Source of the DNA: Pseudomonas sp. G2-4 | GTDB lineage: Bacteria > Pseudomonadota > Gammaproteobacteria > Pseudomonadales > Pseudomonadaceae | Assembly (NCBI RefSeq): GCF_030064125.1 | Contig: NZ_CP125957.1 | Span: 3,596,001-3,660,000, forward strand | Direction: 5' to 3' | DNA: 64,000 bases | Part shown: one piece after another, positions 6,890-16,250 of the stretch | Position numbering within the stretch: position 1 is the first letter of the stretch | How the letters are laid out: the number at the start of each line of letters is the position of its first letter | The notes under the pieces: model-generated | The model's database searches: none | What the model was told of the DNA's origin: nothing | The model's input: the letters and a program-made list of their open reading frames with translations, nothing else | Program-made: the position numbers and the translations under genes

Positions 6890-7849
6890 ATGGAACATCG
6901 TGAAGCGCTGCTTGCGCTGCGAACCTTTCTTTCAACGCAGATTCTCGGCCAGGAAAAACTCATCGAGCGCCTGCTCATCGCCCTGCTCGCCGACGGCCAC
7001 ATGCTGGTGGAAGGCGCGCCGGGGCTGGCCAAGACCAAGGCCATCAAGGAGTTGGCCGAAGGGATCGAAGCGCAATTCCATCGCATCCAGTTCACCCCCG
7101 ACCTGTTGCCCGCCGACATCACCGGCACGGAGATCTATCGCCCGGAAACTGGCAGTTTCGTGTTCCAACAAGGGCCGATCTTCCACAATCTGGTGTTGGC
7201 GGACGAAATCAACCGTGCCCCGGCCAAGGTCCAGTCGGCCTTGCTGGAAGCGATGGCCGAGCGGCAGGTCAGCGTCGGGCGCAGCACTTATGAACTGTCG
7301 CCGCTGTTTCTGGTGATGGCCACGCAGAACCCGATCGAGCAGGAAGGCACCTACCCGCTGCCCGAAGCGCAGCTCGACCGGTTCCTGATGCACGTCAAAA
7401 TCGGTTTTCCCGATGCGGCGGTGGAACGCCGTATCCTGCAACAGGCCCGGGGTGAAGCGCTGAACGGCGAAACCAAGCCCGAGCGCCGGGTGAGCCAGCA
7501 GGCGATTTTCTCTGCCCGCAAGGAAATCCTCGGGTTGTACATGGCCGATGCCGTGGAGGAATACCTGGTGCAACTGGTCATGGCCACCCGTACACCGGCC
7601 AAGTTCGACCCGGAGATGGCCGAGTGGATCGCCTACGGTGCCAGCCCGCGGGGTTCCATCGCCCTGGACCGTTGCGCCCGCGCCCACGCTTGGCTGGCCG
7701 GACGCGACTTCGTCAGCCCGGAAGATATCCAGGCGGTGCTGTTCGACGTGCTGCGCCATCGCATCATCCTGTCGTTCGAAGCCGAAGCCGCCGGCATCGA
7801 CCAGGACCGGGTCGTGCAGCGGATTCTCGACGTCGTCGCTGTCGCTTGA
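6890..7849 (+). CDS. MoxR-family AAA+ ATPase
   Basis: A 319-residue AAA+ ATPase of the MoxR group. Walker A is GAPGLAKT (residues 42-49), Walker B LVLADEINRAP (101-111), and sensor 1 lies in MATQNPIEQEGTYPLPEAQLDRF (about 144-166), the MoxR hallmark. It opens an operon followed by DUF58, DUF4381, two VWA proteins and BatD. MoxR ATPases act as chaperone-like remodelers that work with VWA-domain proteins, often in envelope stress or assembly. The gap to the next gene is 9 bases, so the six genes are almost certainly co-transcribed. The substrate is unknown. Confidence 0.92.
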   Translation: MEHREALLALRTFLSTQILGQEKLIERLLIALLADGHMLVEGAPGLAKTKAIKELAEGIEAQFHRIQFTPDLLPADITGTEIYRPETGSFVFQQGPIFHNLVLADEINRAPAKVQSALLEAMAERQVSVGRSTYELSPLFLVMATQNPIEQEGTYPLPEAQLDRFLMHVKIGFPDAAVERRILQQARGEALNGETKPERRVSQQAIFSARKEILGLYMADAVEEYLVQLVMATRTPAKFDPEMAEWIAYGASPRGSIALDRCARAHAWLAGRDFVSPEDIQAVLFDVLRHRIILSFEAEAAGIDQDRVVQRILDVVAVA

Positions 7850-7858
7850 GCATGCGTC

Positions 7859-8803
7859 ATGAATAACCCACTGGCGCCCGCACCGGGCATCCGCGTCAGC
7901 CTTGCGGAGCTGATCGAGATGCGCCATCGCGTGCGTGAAGTGCAGTTGTTCTCGACCCCTGGCCAGCGCAGCCCGTTGATCGGCCTGCATCACTCCAAGC
8001 TGCGCGGGCGTGGGGTGGATTTCGATCAGGTGCGGGTCTATCAGGCCGGCGACGATGTGCGCACCATCGACTGGCGCGTCACCGCCCGGACCCAGGAGCC
8101 CCACACCAAACTCTTTCACGAAGAACGAGAGCGGCCGATCTTCATCATGATCGAGCAGAGCCACCGGCTGTTCTTCGGCTCGGGGCTGGTGTTCAAGTCG
8201 GTGCTCGCAGCCCAGGCTGCCAGCCTGATCGGCTGGGCCGCGCTGGGACACAATGACCGGGTCGGCGGGCTGGTGTTCGGCGACAACAGCCATTACGAGG
8301 TCAAGCCCCGGCGCAGCAAACAGAGTCTTCTGCAATTGCTCAACCGCCTGGTGCGGGTCAATCAGTCGCTGCACACCGAAGGCGAGCCAGACCGCGACTC
8401 GTTCGGCATCGCCCTGCGCCGGGCCCGGGAAGTGCTGCGGCCCGGCAGCCTGGTGATCGTGATTTGCGACGAGCGCGCGCTGTCCGACAGTGCCGAGCAA
8501 CAACTGAGCCTGCTGTCGCGCCATTGCGACCTGTTGCTGCTGCCGCTTTCGGACCCGCTGGATCACGCCCTGCCCGCCGCCGGCCTGCTGCGCTTCACCC
8601 AACGCAGTTCACAGCTGGAGCTCGACACCCTGAATTTCGAACTGCGCCAGGCCTATCGCGCCCAGGCCGAGGCACGCCAGGAACGCTGGGAGATCCTGGC
8701 GCAGAAGCTGCGGATCCTGATGATGCCCCTGAGCACCCAAGGCGACATGGTCGAGCAGTTGCGTGAATACCTGAACCCCAAGCGGGCCGGGAAAAGCCGA
8801 TGA
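7859..8803 (+). CDS. DUF58 domain protein (MoxR-associated)
   Basis: 314 residues with the DUF58 core RVYQAGDDVRTIDWRVTART (about residues 59-78) and the following KLFHEERERP. The family is a degenerate VWA-like domain encoded beside MoxR ATPases. The C-terminal part has a long amphipathic helix (ELRQAYRAQAEARQERWEILAQ). No signal peptide or membrane helix is clear. It overlaps the next start by 4 bases (ATGA at 8800-8803), indicating translational coupling. A role as scaffold for the MoxR/VWA complex is inferred. Confidence 0.9.
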   Translation: MNNPLAPAPGIRVSLAELIEMRHRVREVQLFSTPGQRSPLIGLHHSKLRGRGVDFDQVRVYQAGDDVRTIDWRVTARTQEPHTKLFHEERERPIFIMIEQSHRLFFGSGLVFKSVLAAQAASLIGWAALGHNDRVGGLVFGDNSHYEVKPRRSKQSLLQLLNRLVRVNQSLHTEGEPDRDSFGIALRRAREVLRPGSLVIVICDERALSDSAEQQLSLLSRHCDLLLLPLSDPLDHALPAAGLLRFTQRSSQLELDTLNFELRQAYRAQAEARQERWEILAQKLRILMMPLSTQGDMVEQLREYLNPKRAGKSR

Positions 8804-9294
8804 GCAGCCTTGATCAACTGCAGCCGCTGATGGCCCCACCGCCTATCGGCTTCTGGCCTCCCGCGCCGGGGTGGTGGCTGCTGCTGATTTTGATCCCATT
8901 GCTGGGCCTGGGCCTGTGGCAGTTGCGCCGGTTCATTCCCATCAAGCGCACCGCCGCCCGCGCCGAACAACCCCTGGACCCGGTGCGCCTGGCCGCCCTG
9001 GCCGAACTCGCCCTGCTGCCCAAACCCTACGACGGCGTGCCGGCCGGGGCCTGGCTGCAACAGCTCAACGGCCTGCTCAAGCGCTTGTGCCGCAACCACT
9101 ACCCCTACAGCCAGAGCCACACCCTCAATGGGCGTAAATGGCTGGCTTTCCTCGATAACCGCTGCCCGGCCGCCGGCCTGACGCGCTGGATGATACTGGT
9201 GGAAGGTGCCTACAAACCCGAATGCAAGCTCGATGACAAAGCCATCGCGGGCCTGACCCAAGCGGTCGAAATCTGGATTCGCAAACATGTTTGA
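8800..9294 (+). CDS. DUF4381 domain membrane protein
   Basis: 164 residues. It starts with a Pro-rich segment (APPPIGFWPPAPGWW) and a single transmembrane helix (about residues 26-45, GWWLLLILIPLLGLGLWQL). A cytoplasmic domain of the DUF4381 type follows (LDPVRLAALAELALLP; RKWLAFLDNRCP). It is the usual third gene of MoxR/Bat operons. The start overlaps the DUF58 gene and the end overlaps batA by 8 bases. It is probably an inner-membrane anchor for the complex. Confidence 0.85.
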   Translation: MSSLDQLQPLMAPPPIGFWPPAPGWWLLLILIPLLGLGLWQLRRFIPIKRTAARAEQPLDPVRLAALAELALLPKPYDGVPAGAWLQQLNGLLKRLCRNHYPYSQSHTLNGRKWLAFLDNRCPAAGLTRWMILVEGAYKPECKLDDKAIAGLTQAVEIWIRKHV

Positions 9295-10366
9295 ATTCGC
9301 CTGGCCGTGGGTGTTCGCCCTGTTGCCGCTGCCCTGGCTGATGCGCCTGGTGCTGCCAGCAGCCGACAGCGGCGAACCGGCGCTCAAGGTCAGTTTCCTG
9401 GGGGATCTTGAAGGCCTGGTGGGTCGTCGGGCCCGGGCCCATCTGCCGACCTGGCGTCAACAGGCGCCCTTCCTCCTGCTCTGGCTGCTATTGCTGATCG
9501 CCGCCGCCCGTCCTCAATGGTTGGGCGAGCCGTTGCCGATTGCCGCCAGCGGTCGTGACCTGCTGGTGGCGGTGGACGTTTCGGGCTCCATGGACTTTCC
9601 CGACATGCAGTGGAAGGACGAAGAGGTCAGTCGCCTCGCGCTGGTCCAGCACATGCTCGGGGACTTTCTCGAGGGCCGCGAAGGTGACCGGGTCGGCCTG
9701 ATCCTGTTTGGCAGCCAGGCCTATCTGCAAGCGCCGCTGACCTTCGACCGGCGCACCGTGCGACGTTGGCTGGACGAAGCACGCATCGGCATCGCCGGCA
9801 AGAACACTGCCATCGGCGACGCCATCGGCCTGGCCCTCAAGCGCCTGCGCCAACGCCCGGCCCACAGCCGCGTGCTGATCCTGGTCACCGACGGTGCTAA
9901 TAACGGTGGCGAAATCGACCCGCTGACCGCCGCGCGGCTGGCCGCCGACGAAGGCGTGAAAATCTACCCGATCGGCATTGGGGCCGACCCGGAACAAAGT
10001 GGTACGGCGGGCTTTTTGGGCGTCAACCCGAGCCTGGACCTCGACGAGCCGACGCTCAAGGACATCGCCAACGTCACGGGCGGCCAGTATTTCCGCGCCC
10101 AGGATGGTGAGCAACTGCTGGCGATCAAGACCACCCTCGATCAGCTCGAACCGGTGACTCAGCAACCGACCCAAGCCCGCCCTGCCCTGGCGCTTTATCA
10201 TTGGCCCCTGGCCCTTGCGCTGCTGTTGAGCGTATTGCTGGTGGCGCGGGAACGTTGGCCGGATAACGCGCTGCAACGCCTGTTCAACCGGCCGCTGTTC
10301 CAGCCGAGCCAACATGCCGAGTGGCGCCAGCGGCTCAAGCGCCTGCGCTTGCGGAGGCGTCGATGA
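9287..10366 (+). CDS. batA: BatA-like VWA domain inner-membrane protein
   Basis: 359 residues. N-terminal hydrophobic segments lie at about 5-23 and 60-74. A VWA domain with an intact MIDAS motif DVSGS (D97, S99, S101 in AVDVSGSMDF) follows, with LVTDGANNGGE further on. A C-terminal membrane helix lies at about 297-315 (YHWPLALALLLSVLLVARE), then a basic tail. This is the aerotolerance BatA/YfbK-like layout with the VWA domain on the periplasmic side. A metal-dependent protein contact is expected from the MIDAS. It overlaps the next gene by 4 bases (ATGA 10363-10366). Confidence 0.88.
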   Translation: MFEFAWPWVFALLPLPWLMRLVLPAADSGEPALKVSFLGDLEGLVGRRARAHLPTWRQQAPFLLLWLLLLIAAARPQWLGEPLPIAASGRDLLVAVDVSGSMDFPDMQWKDEEVSRLALVQHMLGDFLEGREGDRVGLILFGSQAYLQAPLTFDRRTVRRWLDEARIGIAGKNTAIGDAIGLALKRLRQRPAHSRVLILVTDGANNGGEIDPLTAARLAADEGVKIYPIGIGADPEQSGTAGFLGVNPSLDLDEPTLKDIANVTGGQYFRAQDGEQLLAIKTTLDQLEPVTQQPTQARPALALYHWPLALALLLSVLLVARERWPDNALQRLFNRPLFQPSQHAEWRQRLKRLRLRRRR

Positions 10367-12099
10367 TCGCCCTCTGGCCGCATTGGCTACGCCCCTGGTT
10401 TGTCTTGCTGCTGCCGTTGCTGGGCTGGTTGCTCTGGCAACTGTGGCATCGACAGAAACGCGTAGGCCGCTGGCAGATGATCTTGCCGCCAGCCTTTCAT
10501 GCCGTGCTGCTCAGTGGCGGTAGCGGCCGTGAAAGCCGGCTGCCGTGGATCGCCCTCGGCCTGGGTTGGCTATTGATGGTCCTGGCGTTGCTGGGACCGA
10601 GCTGGGCACGGGTCGAACAGACCAGCCAAAAACCTGCCGACCCGTTGGTGGTGGTGCTGGAACTGACCCCGGAGATGCTCGCCACCGACGTTCCGCCCAC
10701 GCGCCTGGAACAGGCTCGGCGCAAGGTGCTGGACCTGCTGCAAAACCGCAGCGACGCCCAGACCGCGATCATCGTCTATGCCGGCAGTGCCCATACGCTG
10801 GTGCCGCTGTCCGACGACCTGTCCACCAGCGCCAACCTGCTCGAAGCCCTCGCACCGTCGATCATGCCGCAAAGCGGCCATCGCGCCGACCTGGCGGTTC
10901 ACAAGGCCCTGGCCCTGCTGGACCAGGGTGAACTTGGCCACGGCCGGATCCTGCTGATCGGTTCGTCGTTGAACGAGCAGGAACGCCAAGGCATTCGCCA
11001 GGCCCTGGACGGTTCCGCCACGCAATGGCTGATGCTGGGCATCGGCACCCGCGAAGGCGCACCGGTGGCCCAAGAGGACGGCAGTTACCTCAAGGATGCC
11101 CAGGGCGCAATTCTGCTGCCGCGCCTGGACAGCCCGGGCCTCAAGGCCTTCGCCAATGAGCTGGACGGCCGTTACCGTCCGGCGCGCCTGGACGACAGCG
11201 ACATGCGTGGCCTGGGCCTGCTGGACGGCCCTCGGCATCTGCGCAGCGACGGTCAGACATTGCGTCTGGACACCTGGGCCGACCAGGGCTACTGGCTGCT
11301 CCTGCCGCTGTTGCTGTTGGCCGCTTGCGCCGGACGTCGAGGCTGGCTGTTCTGCCTGCCGCTGCTGTTGATGTTGCCGCAAACCGGCCACGCCTTCGAA
11401 CTCCAGGACCTGTGGTTGCGCCCCGACCAACAGGGCCAGCACCTGCTCAAGCAGAAACGCCCGGCCGAGGCCGCCGAGCACTTCGAGGACCGCCAATGGC
11501 AAGGCGTCGCCCTGTACGAAGCCGGCGACTACAATGAAGCCGCCCGGCGTTTTGCCGAGGGCACCGACGCCCGCGCCCATTACAATCGTGGTAATGCCCT
11601 GGCCAGGAGCGGCGAACTGGAAGCCGCGCTGGATGCCTATGAACAGGCCCTGGAATTGCAACCGGACCTGCGCCCCGCCCAAACCAACAAGGCGCTGGTG
11701 GAGAGCGTGTTGAAAGAGCAGGCGCCGCCAGCGGAAGAACCAAAGCCTGCCGAAAGCGAGGACGCGAGCCCCGCCGAGCAATCACCGGATGCCGCGCCCC
11801 CCACCCAGTCTTCAGAGGCGGGTCAGCCCTCCGCCGAGACCACTGCGACGCCGGACGAGTCCCAGCCGCCCCGTACAGCGCAACCGCCCACGGCCCAGGA
11901 TGTGCCAGGCAGTGAACTGCCCGATGAGCAGACCACCACCCCGCCGCTGCGTCCCGCCGCTGGCCAGCGTAACGAAGAAGAACAGCGCCAGGCCCTGGAA
12001 CAATGGCTGCGCCAGATCCCGGATAATCCAGGGGAACTGCTCAGGCGTAAATTCTGGTATGAACAGCAAAGCCATCAGGCCCAGGGAAAAAACCAATGA
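10363..12099 (+). CDS. batB: BatB/BatC fusion: VWA domain plus TPR membrane protein
   Basis: 578 residues from ATG 10363, which overlaps the batA stop; the longer frame from 10321 lies inside batA and is rejected as a start. Two N-terminal helices lead to a VWA fold whose MIDAS is degenerate (VVVLELTPEMLA where DxSxS is expected). Central membrane helices (about 305-345) follow, then TPR repeats (AAEHFEDRQWQGVALYEAGDYNEAARRF...YNRGNALARSGELEAALDAYEQALELQPD, about 375-450) and a long Pro/Glu/Thr-rich disordered segment. The C-terminus is a short conserved motif (LRQIPDNPGELLRRKFWYE). It combines the BatB and BatC roles. The missing metal site suggests a structural rather than adhesive VWA. Confidence 0.86.
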   Translation: MIALWPHWLRPWFVLLLPLLGWLLWQLWHRQKRVGRWQMILPPAFHAVLLSGGSGRESRLPWIALGLGWLLMVLALLGPSWARVEQTSQKPADPLVVVLELTPEMLATDVPPTRLEQARRKVLDLLQNRSDAQTAIIVYAGSAHTLVPLSDDLSTSANLLEALAPSIMPQSGHRADLAVHKALALLDQGELGHGRILLIGSSLNEQERQGIRQALDGSATQWLMLGIGTREGAPVAQEDGSYLKDAQGAILLPRLDSPGLKAFANELDGRYRPARLDDSDMRGLGLLDGPRHLRSDGQTLRLDTWADQGYWLLLPLLLLAACAGRRGWLFCLPLLLMLPQTGHAFELQDLWLRPDQQGQHLLKQKRPAEAAEHFEDRQWQGVALYEAGDYNEAARRFAEGTDARAHYNRGNALARSGELEAALDAYEQALELQPDLRPAQTNKALVESVLKEQAPPAEEPKPAESEDASPAEQSPDAAPPTQSSEAGQPSAETTATPDESQPPRTAQPPTAQDVPGSELPDEQTTTPPLRPAAGQRNEEEQRQALEQWLRQIPDNPGELLRRKFWYEQQSHQAQGKNQ

Positions 12100-13733
12100 C
12101 CCGCTTCACCGTCTACCTCCTCGTCTTGCTGCTCTGGACCTCTGGAACCCAGGCGGCGCAGCTGGCGGCCAGTGTGGACCGCAGCCGCCTGAACTCTGGG
12201 GAAACGGTGGAACTGACCCTGGAATCCACTGACGCCACCCTGTTCGGCAAGCCTGACCTGAACCCGCTCCAGGCGCTGTTCGAGGTGCGCGGCACCCGCC
12301 AGGTCAACCAACTGACCACCCTCGACGGCGAGAACCGCGCCACCACCCGCTGGATTGTGACCCTGCTGCCGCGCCAAAGCGGCACCGTGGTCATTCCGCC
12401 GTTGCAACTGGGCGAAGTGAGCAGCCAGCCGATCACCCTGCAAGTGATCGAAAGCGAAACCCGCAATGCCTCCGGCAATCTGGCGCCGGTGTTCATCGAG
12501 GCCAGTCTCGACCAGGCCCAGGTGTATGTGCAGGCCCAAGCGATCCTGACCCTGCGCATCTACCATTCGGTGTCGCTGTACGACGACAGCAGCCTGACGC
12601 CGCTGCACATCCCCGACGCCCGCACCGAACAACTCGGGGAATCGCGCACCTATGAAAAGGTCATCAACGACGTGCGCCACGGCGTGATCGAACTGCGTTA
12701 TGGCATCTATCCGCAGCGCAGCGGCGAACTGACGATCCCGGCCCAGACCTTCAGCGCCACCCTGGTCGAGCCGGTGGCCCGGGACGCAGCGCCTTCGGGG
12801 CCCAAGCCCGGCCAGTTGATGCACGTCAGCTCCGAGCAATTGCGGCTGACCGTCAATCCCAAGCCCGCCAGCTACCCGGCCGATGTGCCCTGGCTGCCGG
12901 CTCGCAGCCTTTCCCTGAGTGAAAGCTGGAGCCCGGAACCGACCCACAGTCAGGTGGGCGACTCCTTGACTCGCAGCCTGACCCTGGAAGCCGAAGGCCT
13001 GGCCAGCTCACAATTACCCCCTCTGCCAGCCACTGAAATCAACGGTCTGCGGCGTTATCCGGACCAACCGGTCCTCAGCAGCCGTAGCAGCGAGCGCGGG
13101 CTGGTGGGCAGTCGAGAAGACCGCGAGGCGCTGGTGCCCAATCGCAGCGGCACCATCGAGCTGCCGCCGGTGGAAGTGGTCTGGTGGAACACCCTGGAAA
13201 ACCACCTGGACCGCACCAGCCTCCCGGCGCGGACCCTGCAAGTGGCGAACAACCCGAGCCTGATGGTGGATACGCCGGCGGGCACGGCGCAGATCGTGAC
13301 GACCGTCGACAGCGACATGCTCTGGTACTGGCAACTGAGTACCTTGATCCTGGCCTGCACGACCGTACTGGGCTTCGCCCTGTGGTGGCGCGGCCGCTGG
13401 CAGCCGGCCATCCTGCGCTCGACCCAGGCCGGGCCAAGCCCACGCACGCTGTTGGATGATCTCAAACGCACCTGCCTGGCCAACGACCCCCACGCCACCC
13501 GCCAGGCCCTGGACGCCTGGGCCCGCCAGCAACCGGAAACCCTGGCCGACATGGCAGCGCGCTTCGTGCCGCTGTCCGACGCCCTCGACGGCCTCAACGG
13601 CGCGCTCTACAGCGAAACCGGCCAGCACTGGCAGGGTGAAGACCTGTGGCGGGCGATTCGGGCGATTCCCGCCGCTGACCGCTCTCAGGACCCGCTGGGC
13701 GACAGTGGGTTGCCGCCGCTTTATCCGAAGTGA
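12096..13733 (+). CDS. batD: BatD-like 'oxygen tolerance' exported protein
   Basis: 545 residues. A signal peptide occupies about residues 1-21 (TVYLLVLLLWTSGTQA), followed by tandem Ig-like beta domains in the periplasm (SVDRSRLNSGETVELTLES and following). A transmembrane helix lies near 408-430 (YWQLSTLILACTTVLGFALWW), with a cytoplasmic tail. This is the BatD arrangement and it closes the operon, overlapping the previous gene by 4 bases. It probably links the VWA complex to the envelope. No terminator hairpin is obvious before the convergent ABC-F gene, 34 bases on. Confidence 0.86.
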   Translation: MTRFTVYLLVLLLWTSGTQAAQLAASVDRSRLNSGETVELTLESTDATLFGKPDLNPLQALFEVRGTRQVNQLTTLDGENRATTRWIVTLLPRQSGTVVIPPLQLGEVSSQPITLQVIESETRNASGNLAPVFIEASLDQAQVYVQAQAILTLRIYHSVSLYDDSSLTPLHIPDARTEQLGESRTYEKVINDVRHGVIELRYGIYPQRSGELTIPAQTFSATLVEPVARDAAPSGPKPGQLMHVSSEQLRLTVNPKPASYPADVPWLPARSLSLSESWSPEPTHSQVGDSLTRSLTLEAEGLASSQLPPLPATEINGLRRYPDQPVLSSRSSERGLVGSREDREALVPNRSGTIELPPVEVVWWNTLENHLDRTSLPARTLQVANNPSLMVDTPAGTAQIVTTVDSDMLWYWQLSTLILACTTVLGFALWWRGRWQPAILRSTQAGPSPRTLLDDLKRTCLANDPHATRQALDAWARQQPETLADMAARFVPLSDALDGLNGALYSETGQHWQGEDLWRAIRAIPAADRSQDPLGDSGLPPLYPK

Positions 13734-13767
13734 TTCCGATAAAGATCGGCAACACATCAAAGTGCGT

Positions 13768-15351
13768 CTAAATGTTGAGGGTGAGCTCGGCGTCCAGATG
13801 GATGGCCTGTAAAAAAGTGCTGTCGTGAGAAACCACGATCAATGCCCCTTGATACTGATTAAGCATTTGCTCCAGCGCGATGCGACTGGGCAAGTCCAGA
13901 TGGTTGTCCGGCTCGTCCAGTAACAGCAGTTGTGGCGGGCACTGTGAATACAACTGTGCTGCAAGTGCTATTTTCAAGCGTTCGCCACCACTCAACTGAC
14001 AGGTCTTGAGCATCGCACGATCCGCATCGATACCCATCTGCGCCAACCGGGTTCGCGCCTCGGCCTCGGGCAACTGCCGATTGCTCTCGTATAGCCATTG
14101 CACGGCTGTGCGATCGGGGTACTGCAATCCGGCGTGTTGATCCAGCCACCCGACATGGCAACTGCGTATCAGCTCGCCTTCCCGCACCGGCAGTTGACCG
14201 GCGATGACCCGCAGCAAGGTTGATTTTCCGCTACCGTTGGCGCCCAGAATGGCCAGACGCATAGGCCCCGTCAGCGTCAGATTGACAGGCGTAGTGGAAC
14301 CGAACGGCAACACGATTTCGTTGAGCTGCACTATCAACTTGCCGTTGGGCACGGTGCTTTCCGGGGACAGCATCATGCGCTGAATCTCCGGCGCACACCG
14401 CGCACGGGCCTCGACAATGCGTTGTTGCTGCTGCTCACGGGCCACCTGTTGATTAAGGCGTAGTTTCCCCTGACTGTTTTCACTGCGCTCTTTCTGGGCG
14501 TTGGTGATCAGCTTGGTCTGATTGCCGTCACGAGCCTGACGATCACCGCGGGCATTACGCCGCTGCTGACGCTCCATCTGCACGGCCATCTCACGTTGCT
14601 CACGCTTGGCCTGCGCTCGTTCCCCTTGCAATGTCGACTGAAACGCCAGCTGCTCCTGTTCGCGTGCCGCTGCATACTGACTGTAATTACCGCCATAAAC
14701 CGCCAGCCCCAAGGGCGAAAGCTCGACAATTTCGCTTACGTGCTCCAGAAGGCCACGGTCGTGGCTGATCAACACCAGGCCGTTGGGCCAGCGATCGATC
14801 TGCTGCGCGAGCTTGTGCTGCTGATCAATATCCAAGTGGTTGCTGGGCTCATCCAGAACGAGCCACTCGGCCCTGGATAACCAAGCCCCCAGCAACGCCA
14901 CCCGTTGCCGTTCGCCACCACTGAGTGCGTCGGTGCGCGAGTCCGCATTCAAGTGGCCCAACCCAATCTGCTGCAGCTGCGCCTCAAGGCGTGTGGCGCA
15001 ATCCCATTGGTCAACCGCCAGCGAATGGTCATCATCGTCGACGCTACCTTGGGCAATGCGCTCCAGCGCGGCCAGAATGTGTTCGACACCGGCCAGCGCG
15101 GCAACACTGGGGTAACGTTCAGGTTCGAGTAACTGCGCCACGGCGTAAACCCGTCCTTCTCGACGAACGGTGCCGCTGGTGGGCAACTGCTCCCCCGCCA
15201 GGAGCCGGCCGAGCAAGGACTTGCCACAGCCATTGGCGCCGACGATTCCCGTGGCCCTGGTACTAAAGGTGTGATTCAAGTGATCGAACAGCACGCGCCC
15301 GTCGGGCAGGTTGAACGACACTTGATCAAGTTGAAGTAACCGTTGAGTCAT
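13768..15351 (-). CDS. ABC-F family ATPase (ribosome-associated type)
   Basis: 527 residues with two ATPase domains and no membrane segment. The first has Walker A GANGCGKS (about 38-45), signature LSGGE and Walker B WLVLDEPSNHLD. A charged linker with coiled-coil character (about 215-320, rich in Gln/Arg/Glu) follows. The second has Walker A GANGSGKS, signature LSGGE and Walker B LLLLDEPDNHLD. ABC-F proteins act on the ribosome as translation factors or antibiotic-protection proteins. It is not an obvious EttA, Uup or YheS by length and linker, so the subfamily is left open. It stands alone and converges with batD. Confidence 0.85.
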   Translation of the reverse strand: MTQRLLQLDQVSFNLPDGRVLFDHLNHTFSTRATGIVGANGCGKSLLGRLLAGEQLPTSGTVRREGRVYAVAQLLEPERYPSVAALAGVEHILAALERIAQGSVDDDDHSLAVDQWDCATRLEAQLQQIGLGHLNADSRTDALSGGERQRVALLGAWLSRAEWLVLDEPSNHLDIDQQHKLAQQIDRWPNGLVLISHDRGLLEHVSEIVELSPLGLAVYGGNYSQYAAAREQEQLAFQSTLQGERAQAKREQREMAVQMERQQRRNARGDRQARDGNQTKLITNAQKERSENSQGKLRLNQQVAREQQQQRIVEARARCAPEIQRMMLSPESTVPNGKLIVQLNEIVLPFGSTTPVNLTLTGPMRLAILGANGSGKSTLLRVIAGQLPVREGELIRSCHVGWLDQHAGLQYPDRTAVQWLYESNRQLPEAEARTRLAQMGIDADRAMLKTCQLSGGERLKIALAAQLYSQCPPQLLLLDEPDNHLDLPSRIALEQMLNQYQGALIVVSHDSTFLQAIHLDAELTLNI

Positions 15352-15719
15352 GACGCTTCCTTAGACAATCGGCGCGATGGGTCCTGAATCGCTCCCTGGT
15401 GTTGCGCAACAGCACTCGGCGGATGCTTACGGAGAGTAGGCGGGGCATCATAGCCCAGCAATATCGCGCCCAGGCTGCCCAACTACCGCATATCGGTACG
15501 TCACAACATGCGCCACTCGACGCGCTCCTCATCGACGGTATAGGTGTCTGGAAGCAGGAAACGCATTCGGTGACGTTCCACCTGTTGCATGGGCATGATC
15601 TCGCCCTTCTCGAAGCGACGGTGGCCGCCTGCTACCCGACCTCTAAAACAATGGGCCTTCCAATAGCCGGTATTGATAGGCCTTAGCGCCCTGGCTGCTA
15701 TCCGTCAATGAGGCGTGAG
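15352..15719. other. Gene-poor gap with a possible coding remnant
   Basis: This holds the ABC-F upstream region and an AT/GC-mixed stretch before the immunity gene. No REP element, RNA gene or terminator was recognised. A minus-strand open stretch at 15501-15704 has protein-like composition but no good start and is listed separately. Confidence 0.5.
15501..15704 (-). pseudogene. Possible truncated gene remnant of unknown family
   Basis: A minus-strand frame is open from 15704 to the stop at 15501 but has no ATG until 15596 (31 codons) and no GTG or TTG start upstream. The translation looks protein-like rather than random (FEKGEIMPMQQVERHRMRF, then LLPDTYTVDEERVEW). It lies on the same strand just downstream of the T6SS effector-immunity pair. 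It could be the tail of a lost effector or immunity gene, or a short real peptide from 15596. The family is not recognised. Confidence 0.3.
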
Positions 15720-16241
15720 TTATTCTGATGCACTCCCGTTACGTCTGCCGTCGCAAGATGGAATAAAATCTGATCCGTTCGGCATAGGACTGTACTGAAT
15801 GAATTGTCTAGAACCGTCAGCGCTCTCGCTTATACAAAATGCCGCGCTGTATGTATCTGTTGGGTTGTATGCGCTACTCAATCCAAACACATAGGTATGA
15901 TTGACCTTCAGGATTAAAGACCTACCTTTAATATTGTAATTACCCAAACCATAACCCTCGGGAATTACATCGTATACAATACAATCGCCGGACTTTAACT
16001 CTAACGGCTTGAAACCCGACCTTAAATAAACTCCCCAAGAGCTGGGATTTAGCTCATAGCTTTCTGATAACGATATCCAACCGACAGGAAACCCTTGCTC
16101 TGTCTTATCGGGCAAACAAATTGCTGGTTTATTATCAATAGATACAATCGTCCCAGCGCCCGTGCGCCCAAACGATGTTGCATGAACGTCCTCCAAGGCG
16201 ATACACAATGAGCAGAGCAGAAAACCGACTGAAAATTTCAT
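15720..16241 (-). CDS. Exported protein, candidate periplasmic immunity to the adjacent VgrG metallopeptidase
   Basis: 173 residues. A signal peptide spans about residues 1-22 (FSVGFLLCSLCIALEDVHA) with no clear lipobox. The mature part is beta-rich with several Cys (AICLPD, GDCIVYDV, AAFCISES, PSCDGRR), typical of a disulfide-bonded periplasmic protein. The start lies 9 bases after the reconstructed stop of the vgrG effector, giving an effector-immunity arrangement. Because VgrG2b-type metallopeptidases act in the periplasm, an exported immunity protein fits. The composition is AT-richer than the core. The role is inferred from context. Confidence 0.6.
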   Translation of the reverse strand: MKFSVGFLLCSLCIALEDVHATSFGRTGAGTIVSIDNKPAICLPDKTEQGFPVGWISLSESYELNPSSWGVYLRSGFKPLELKSGDCIVYDVIPEGYGLGNYNIKGRSLILKVNHTYVFGLSSAYNPTDTYSAAFCISESADGSRQFIQYSPMPNGSDFIPSCDGRRNGSASE

Positions 16242-16250
16242 ATTTGTGTC

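Noticed and set aside
15399..15686. A 95-codon plus-strand frame upstream of the ABC-F gene
   Set aside because: No ribosome site, and it overlaps a more protein-like minus-strand frame; neither is convincing enough to call as an intact gene.
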